Notes under the pieces: model-generated
The model's database searches: none
The model's input: the letters and a program-made list of their open reading frames with translations, nothing else
What the model was told of the DNA's origin: nothing
Shown: positions 59,478-64,000 of the stretch, piece by piece
Numbering within the stretch: the first letter of the stretch is position 1
How the letters are laid out: every line of letters begins with the position of its first letter
Source: Rhodovastum sp963714255
Lineage (GTDB): Bacteria > Pseudomonadota > Alphaproteobacteria > Acetobacterales > Acetobacteraceae
Reading direction: 5' to 3'
DNA: 64,000 nt
Assembly (NCBI GenBank): GCA_963714255.1
Contig: CAVQNU010000021.1
Location: 185,869 to 249,868 of the forward strand
Position numbers and translations under genes: made by a program

Positions 59478-61121
59478 CTACCCCGCCACCGCGTCCGCCA
59501 TGATCTGCTGCGCCTCGTCCAGGATGCGCTGCAGATGGGCGGCGTTGCGGAAACTCTCGGCATACAGCTTCACGATGTCCTCGGTGCCGGACGGGCGGGC
59601 GACGAACCAGCCATGCGCGGAGGCCACTTTCAGCCCGCCGATCGGCGCGTCGTTGCCGGGCGCGCGGGTCAGTCGCTCCAGGATCGGCTCACCGGCCAGC
59701 GTGGCGCTGCGCACGGCGTCGGGCGCGAGTTTCTGCAACTGCGCCTTGCCGGCCGGCGTCGCCGGCGTGTCGATGCGGGTGTAATAGGACGTGCCGAGGT
59801 CCCGCGTCAGCGCCAGGTAGTGTTCGCCGGGGTCGCGGCCGGTGCGGGCGGTGATTTCGGCGGCCAGCAGGTTCAGCAGCGGGCCGTCCTTGTCGGTGGT
59901 CCAGACGGTGCCGTCCCGGCGCAGGAAGCTCGCACCCGCACTTTCCTCGCCGCCGAAGCAGAACGAGCCGTCGAACAGGCCGGGGGCGAACCATTTGAAA
60001 CCCACCGGCACTTCCGACAAATGCCGGCCGTGGCGCGCCACCACCCGATCGATGATGCCGCTGCTCACCACCGTCTTGCCGATCACCGACTGTGCCGGCC
60101 AGTGCGGCCGGTGGGTCAGCAAATAGTCGATGGCAACCGCCAGATAATGGTTGGGGTTCATCAGCCCGGCCGATGGCGTGACGATGCCGTGCCGGTCGGC
60201 GTCTGGGTCGTTGGCGAAGGCGAGGTCGAACCGGTCCTTCAGGCCGATCAGCCCGGCCATGGCATAGGGGCTGGAGCAGTCCATGCGGATGCGCCCGTCA
60301 TGGTCCAGCGTCATGAAGGCGAAACGCGGGTCGAGACTTTCGTTCACCACGGTGAGGTCGAGCCCGTAGGTCTCGGCGATCGGCTGCCAGTACGGCAGCG
60401 AGGCGCCGCCGAGCGGATCGACGCCCAGGCGCAGACCGGCGGCGCGGATGGCGTCCATGTCGATCACATGGCGCAGGTCGTCCACATAGGGACGGACGAA
60501 ATCCTCCTGGCGCGTGGTGTCCGCCGCCAGCGCGGCGGCCAGGCCGATCCGCCGCACCCCGCGGTTGGCCTCGGCGAGCAGGGCGTTGGCGCGGTCCTGC
60601 ACCCAGCGCGTCACGTCGGTGTCAGCCGGGCCGCCGTTCGGCGGGTTGTATTTGAAGCCGCCATCCTCGGGCGGGTTGTGCGACGGGGTGATGAGAATGC
60701 CGTCGGCGAGGCCGGCGCTGCGGCCATGATTGTGCACCAGGATGGCGCGCGAGACGACCGGCGTGGGGGTAACGCCGTCGTCGCGCTGGATCAGCGTGGT
60801 GACACCATTGGCCGCCAGCACCTCCAGCGCGCTGTGCTGGGCGACGGCGGACAACGCATGCGAGTCGCGGCCCATGAACAGCGGCCCGCCGATGCCGCGG
60901 GCGCGCCGGTGTTCGCAAATGGCCTGGGTGATGGCGAGGATATGCGCTTCGGTGAACGAGCCGTGCAGCGAGCTGCCGCGATGGCCGCTGGTGCCGAACT
61001 GCACGCGCTGGGCGGGGTCGGCCGGATCGGGGATGGTGTCGTAATAGGCCGCCTCCAGCCGGGCGAGGTCGACCAGCAGGTCAGGCGGCGCCGGCTTGCC
61101 GGCGAGCGGTGAGAGTGACAT
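59478..61121 (-). CDS. pgm: Phosphoglucomutase (alpha-D-glucose phosphate-specific)
   Basis: A 547-residue alpha-D-phosphohexomutase interconverting glucose 1- and 6-phosphate. Motifs: FGTSGHRGSS near residue 42, active serine loop TPSHNPPEDGGFKYNPP, the metal loop NDPDADRHGIV, the sugar loop GGEESAGAS, and the phosphate-binding RPSGTEDIVKLY at the C-terminus. TPSHNP is characteristic of the bacterial Pgm subgroup. ATG 61121 with GGAGG nine bases upstream. Followed by a small basic protein. Confidence 0.97.
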   Translation of the reverse strand: MSLSPLAGKPAPPDLLVDLARLEAAYYDTIPDPADPAQRVQFGTSGHRGSSLHGSFTEAHILAITQAICEHRRARGIGGPLFMGRDSHALSAVAQHSALEVLAANGVTTLIQRDDGVTPTPVVSRAILVHNHGRSAGLADGILITPSHNPPEDGGFKYNPPNGGPADTDVTRWVQDRANALLAEANRGVRRIGLAAALAADTTRQEDFVRPYVDDLRHVIDMDAIRAAGLRLGVDPLGGASLPYWQPIAETYGLDLTVVNESLDPRFAFMTLDHDGRIRMDCSSPYAMAGLIGLKDRFDLAFANDPDADRHGIVTPSAGLMNPNHYLAVAIDYLLTHRPHWPAQSVIGKTVVSSGIIDRVVARHGRHLSEVPVGFKWFAPGLFDGSFCFGGEESAGASFLRRDGTVWTTDKDGPLLNLLAAEITARTGRDPGEHYLALTRDLGTSYYTRIDTPATPAGKAQLQKLAPDAVRSATLAGEPILERLTRAPGNDAPIGGLKVASAHGWFVARPSGTEDIVKLYAESFRNAAHLQRILDEAQQIMADAVAG

Positions 61122-61190
61122 CGGCTTCGTCCTCCATCGGCCATCGCGCCGGCGCGGCGTGCGGGGACGCAGGCTACAGGGCCGGCCGGA

Positions 61191-61206
61191 GCGAAGGAAG
61201 GCCAGC
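61191..61206. repeat. Fragment of the dispersed repeat (copy 15)
   Basis: GCGAAGGAAGGCCAGC matches only the outer end of the arm. Seventy bases upstream of pgm. Confidence 0.55.
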
Positions 61207-61336
61207 CCACGGTGCACCGGCCCTGCGTAGTTTCCGATCCTGTCAAAGCGAAGCCTCTGAGGCGTAGCAGTGAGCAACGTATTTTTTACCACAGGCCGGA
61301 AGATCAAGCAGGTCATTCCGAATAAGGAGCAAAACC

Positions 61337-62107
61337 ATGCTGTTGACCGGATCAGCGCTCAACGGTTACACGCTCGAAGCGAGCGATGGCAGCCTTGGGA
61401 CCGTCAGCGATCTTCTGTTCGACGACAGAAGCTGGAATGTGCGATGGCTGGTGGTGAACACCGGGACCTGGCTGAGCGGTCGCAAGGTGCTCATTCACCC
61501 GTCGGCGATCGGGCAAGCCGACGATGAACGGCAACAATTGCCGGTGCGGCTGACGAAGGCCCAGATCGAGGACGGACCCAACGTCCTGGACGTGCAACCC
61601 GTGTCGAAGCAGCTAGAGGACCATCTGTATCACCATTTCGGATGGGATCCGCGATGGGGCGGACGGAGCCATTTTGGCGCGGACGCAACCGCTGCCCCGG
61701 CGCCGCCGTCAGCCGCCGCGAAGGACGGTGCAATAGGGGAGGCTGCCGAAATCGGCTCGCGTCTGAATGACGGAGATCCGAATCTGCGCAGCATCGCCGC
61801 CGTCACCGGCTATCATATCCAGGCGAGCGACGGCGAGATCGGCCATGTCAAGGACATGCTGCTCGACGATGGCAGATGGGAGATCCGCTACCTCATCGTC
61901 GACACCAGGAATTGGGGGTTCGGCAAGCACGTGCTGGTGTCGCCCTATGCGGTGCAGGAAATCCGGTGGTCGGACAAACACATCCGGCTGGACCTGGGCT
62001 GCAATCAGATCAAGGACAGCCCGCCTTGGGACCCCGATGAGATCGTCGATCAGGCCTATGAAAAGCAGTTGCACAGCCATTACGGGTGGCGTGGCTACGG
62101 CTGGTAA
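61337..62107 (+). CDS. PRC-barrel protein with two barrel domains
   Basis: A 256-residue protein of two PRC-barrels: LNGYTLEASDGSLGTVSDLLFDD-x-WNVRWLVVNTG near the start and GYHIQASDGEIGHVKDMLLDDGRWEIRYLIVDTRNW near residue 155. They are separated by an Ala/Pro linker. Each is followed by a His/Tyr/Trp-rich patch (DHLYHHFGW, QLHSHYGWRGYGW). PRC-barrels occur in photosynthetic reaction centre H and in RNA-metabolism or stress proteins; here the role is unknown. AAGGAG nine bases before ATG 61337. Confidence 0.9.
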   Translation: MLLTGSALNGYTLEASDGSLGTVSDLLFDDRSWNVRWLVVNTGTWLSGRKVLIHPSAIGQADDERQQLPVRLTKAQIEDGPNVLDVQPVSKQLEDHLYHHFGWDPRWGGRSHFGADATAAPAPPSAAAKDGAIGEAAEIGSRLNDGDPNLRSIAAVTGYHIQASDGEIGHVKDMLLDDGRWEIRYLIVDTRNWGFGKHVLVSPYAVQEIRWSDKHIRLDLGCNQIKDSPPWDPDEIVDQAYEKQLHSHYGWRGYGW

Positions 62108-62116
62108 TCGGAAGAA

Positions 62117-62150
62117 AGAAGCAAGGTCCGGGGGCTCTGCCCCTGGACCT
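62117..62150. repeat. Fragment of the dispersed repeat (copy 16)
   Basis: AGCAAGGTCCGGGGGC-TCT-GCCCCTGGACCTTG, a single decayed hairpin module, directly after the PRC-barrel gene. Confidence 0.65.
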
Positions 62151-62763
62151 TGGTGCGTGGTGAACAGGCCGCGGGCCATGCCGCGATTGACCGCAAGCGG
62201 CTGCGCGGGCGTGCCGGGGGGCTGTCCGCTGGGGATCGTTTGCTGGCGGCGTTCAGCGCCTCTTTGCAAGGGGGGACGCCGAGATCACTGGGCCAGATCA
62301 GTTGGGCGGCCATGTTCACCCGGATGGAGATCGGCCCTGTGATCAATGATCGCTGCGGGGAGGACGTTCTCACCGTCGAGGACAACCAGCCGGCGCTGAA
62401 TGCGGACAGAGCCTTGGCCGTCGGGCCGGAGTTCCCCGCCCTCGGCAGTCGGGTCGCCACCGTCTGACCTGCGGTGCGCCGAGACGATCGAGAAAGGCCA
62501 TCGCCGGATTGAGACCCGCCGGCCGGACATAACCGCCACGCTGGCCAGGCACCTGAAGCCGTCACGACCTGGTTTGGCCCGGCTCTGGCCGATCACACAC
62601 GAGTTTACTATGCGCGGCACGGCCGGAATTGCGACGGTTGACGCCATGACCAGCCTGACCGCTGCGCCGGCAGGGTCGGAATATCTGCTGGCGTTGTCGC
62701 GCGCCCATTGGCGCATCGAGAGTGTGCTGCAGACGCACACGGAAAGGAAGTTCGCCATGAACG
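62150..62763 (+). pseudogene. Decayed ISAs1-type transposase
   Basis: Pieces of an ISAs1-family DDE transposase are visible in two frames: AAIDRKRLRGRAGG and LLAAFSASLQGG (the catalytic-Asp region AIDGK), then VEDNQPALNADRALA (the KxNQPAL region), then in another frame RLWPITHEFTMRGTAGIATVDAM.. LALSRAHWRIE (normally SRxHWxIEN). Internal deletion and at least one frameshift; not functional. Confidence 0.7.
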
Positions 62764-63042
62764 GATAGGCCGTGTAGACGAGCTGCGCGGAAGATGAGGG
62801 TGGGCCCCTCGGGATCGGCTTTCAGGAGCGGGTCCCAAACCACTCCAGGCGGCGGCGGTCAAGAGCCGCACTCGTGAGCGCTGGCGCAAAAGTTCAAGGA
62901 TTACCTTGAGCAGGTGCGTGTTGGTGAGACGAACGCACGTGAACCCTTCGAAGACGCGTCGTTATCCAGAGAACCGTCGTCAAAACCAGGGGCGTTTCGA
63001 TCTCCTGGGACCAGCCTGCCGGGAGCCTGATGACTGGGCAGG
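62764..63042. other. Unassigned stretch among mobile-element debris
   Basis: No recognisable gene. It lies between the ISAs1-type relic and a group II intron reverse-transcriptase fragment and could be further intron or transposon sequence, but I see no signature. Confidence 0.3.
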
Positions 63043-63156
63043 TCGGCGCTCGATGCGGTTGGGGTGACGCAACGGCGGTGCTGGGAGTACGACTGGGTTC
63101 TGGAATTCGATATCAAGGGTCTGTTCGACAACATCGACCACACGCTTCTGCTTCGT
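63043..63156 (+). pseudogene. Fragment of a group II intron reverse transcriptase/maturase
   Basis: A 38-codon stretch encodes SALDAVGVTQRRC and WVLEFDIKGLFDNIDHTLLL, the RT domain 2-3 region of group II intron maturases, including the FDIKGLFDNI motif. Homology stops abruptly on both sides. Non-functional remnant. Confidence 0.75.
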
Positions 63157-63214
63157 GACCGGGGCGCCGGCGGCACATTGCGCGGGGCCGGCGGTTTGGC
63201 GCCAGATGTCGTCC

Positions 63215-63640
63215 ATGACGGAGGACGACGGCATGGAGAGGCGGTCATTGCGGGCAGCGAGCGCTCTTGCGAGTGATCATACGAGCGCTCGCGTTTCGTG
63301 CGCCGACGTTGTTGCCCGCGGCAAGCGCCGTCGGTGGACGACTGAGCAGAAGCGCCGGATCGTGGCCGAGAGCATGCAGCCGGGCGTTTCGCCAGCGATG
63401 GTGGCGCACAAGCACGGCATCAGCACGGGACAGTTCTACGCCTGGCGTCAACAACTGCTGCTGGGCGGTGGGCTTGGCACGCCGGTCGACACCCTGCCGA
63501 GCCCCGTGCCCGTTGGTATGACGCTGACGGTGCGGCACCCAGAGACCGCCGTTCCTGTGCCAGTGGCGACAGACCTTTCTGCAGCGCCGGCCGCCCCGGA
63601 GCCTCCTCAGCCGGCAGGCCGGATCGGTGTCACGGCGGCA
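63215..63640 (+). pseudogene. IS66-family OrfA (TnpA) remnant
   Basis: The frame from ATG 63215 (or 63233) encodes RRRWTTEQKRRIVAES, MQPGVSPAMVAHKHGISTGQ and FYAWRQQLL, the helix-turn-helix of IS66 OrfA proteins. Homology ends near 63600 and the frame then runs on without a stop into sequence that belongs to another IS66 piece on the opposite strand, so the gene is truncated. End approximate. Confidence 0.65.
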
Positions 63641-63799
63641 GATGCCGGGCCGATGCATGGGAACGACGACGCCGGCGCTGCGCCCGCGCCTGCGGGCAAC
63701 CGCAGGAACGCTGACCGCGGCCGGATCGCCGCGCGCTCGGATTGCGGTCAGGCCGTCGAGCGCCAGGACGCCGCGCCACAATGCGAGTTCGCGGGAGCG

Positions 63800-64000
63800 C
63801 TACGCCGCTTTCGCCATGTCGGCCGCCCCGGGAGGCCGCCAGTTCCAGGGCAGCAGCTGCTCGAGCTCATGTGCCTTGGTACGGCCGCAGACGAGCCGCT
63901 GCAACACGTCGGTGAGCCAGGCAAGCGGCTCGACGCCGTTCAACTTCGCCGTGTTGATCAGGGTCAGTGCGATAGCCCAGTGTTCGGCGGCGCCGTCCGA
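63800..64000 (-). CDS. IS66-family transposase (TnpC), C-terminal end, cut by window edge
   Basis: The last 66 residues of an IS66 transposase: SDGAAEHWAIALTLINTAKL, NGVEPLAWLTDVLQRL and HELEQLLPWNWRPP, which is the IS66 C-terminal element. Stop at 63800. The rest lies beyond the window. Orientation is opposite to the IS66 OrfA piece next to it, so two different IS66 copies are joined here. Confidence 0.8.
   Translation of the reverse strand, partial: SDGAAEHWAIALTLINTAKLNGVEPLAWLTDVLQRLVCGRTKAHELEQLLPWNWRPPGAADMAKAA

Noticed and set aside
63215..64000. A plus-strand frame open from the IS66 OrfA piece to the window end
   Set aside because: Only the first part has IS66 OrfA similarity; the rest is antisense to an IS66 transposase end.

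Overview
The window is 64 kb of GC-rich chromosomal DNA from a Gram-negative alphaproteobacterium, most likely a Rhodospirillales member such as Acetobacteraceae. That placement is inferred from codon use, protein style and gene order: radA-cvpA-purF-SDR, xseB-ispA-dxs-tlyA, kdsA-eno, and a DUF3141-pta-ackA cluster. lpxB, kdsA and secDF show an outer membrane and a Sec export system. I recognised no rRNA, tRNA or CRISPR array. Some 67 genes or gene remnants are listed.

Layout. 0-9 kb: a TPR protein, a small membrane protein, a Rieske/glutamate-synthase-like fusion, then two units each preceded by a TTGAC-N4-ATCAA (FNR/FixK-type) site: CMD protein + DUF2892, and DUF3141 + pta + ackA. 9-18 kb: DUF2254 and DUF2252 proteins, a glutamate-receptor-like channel, a lipoprotein, a MarR regulator, a Pro/Ala-rich membrane protein, an MFS transporter and a CBS protein. 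18-25.6 kb: housekeeping genes eno, an FKBP, kdsA, radA, cvpA, purF and an SDR that lacks its catalytic lysine. 25.6-28 kb: a complete partner-switching module (STAS, HATPase, receiver-PP2C). 28-35 kb: Nudix hydrolase, AlaX, sulfurtransferase, cystathionine beta-lyase, two tandem paralogous small membrane proteins, and a zinc locus (Fur/Zur-type regulator divergent from hisI and a CobW GTPase). 35-43.7 kb: lpxB, a TRAP-type binding protein, a frameshifted oxidoreductase, secD-secF, an EAL protein and EcsC. 43.7-56 kb: a frameshifted M61 peptidase, an iron-type alcohol dehydrogenase, an NAD-binding protein, an M20 amidohydrolase, ssb, a VOC protein, tlyA, dxs, ispA, xseB, an HDAC-like deacetylase and TusA. 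56-62 kb: a frameshifted CBS gene, an alpha/beta hydrolase, a DUF4331 protein, pgm and a PRC-barrel protein. 62-64 kb: insertion-sequence debris (ISAs1-type, group II intron RT, two IS66 pieces).

The most striking feature is a family of about 16 dispersed, strongly palindromic intergenic repeats between 8.6 and 62.2 kb, nearly all at gene 3' ends or between divergent genes. Each is built from hairpin modules around CCAGGGC-AGA-GCCCTGG and AAGGGGC-CACT-GCCCCTT. Four full copies are 190-250 base palindromes with a central core whose outer stem differs from copy to copy yet stays self-complementary. At three loci the palindrome also mirrors locus-specific flanking sequence, including the last codons of genes. 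Repeat ends supply the same last three residues and stop (VLG-TGA) to two unrelated genes and run through the 5' end of the channel gene. I do not know a named family that matches it. This is the best candidate for something undescribed.

Three genes (Gfo/Idh/MocA oxidoreductase, M61 peptidase, CBS protein) carry single-base frameshifts in otherwise intact frames. Two of the four indels lie in homopolymer runs, so sequencing or assembly error must be excluded before calling them pseudogenes.
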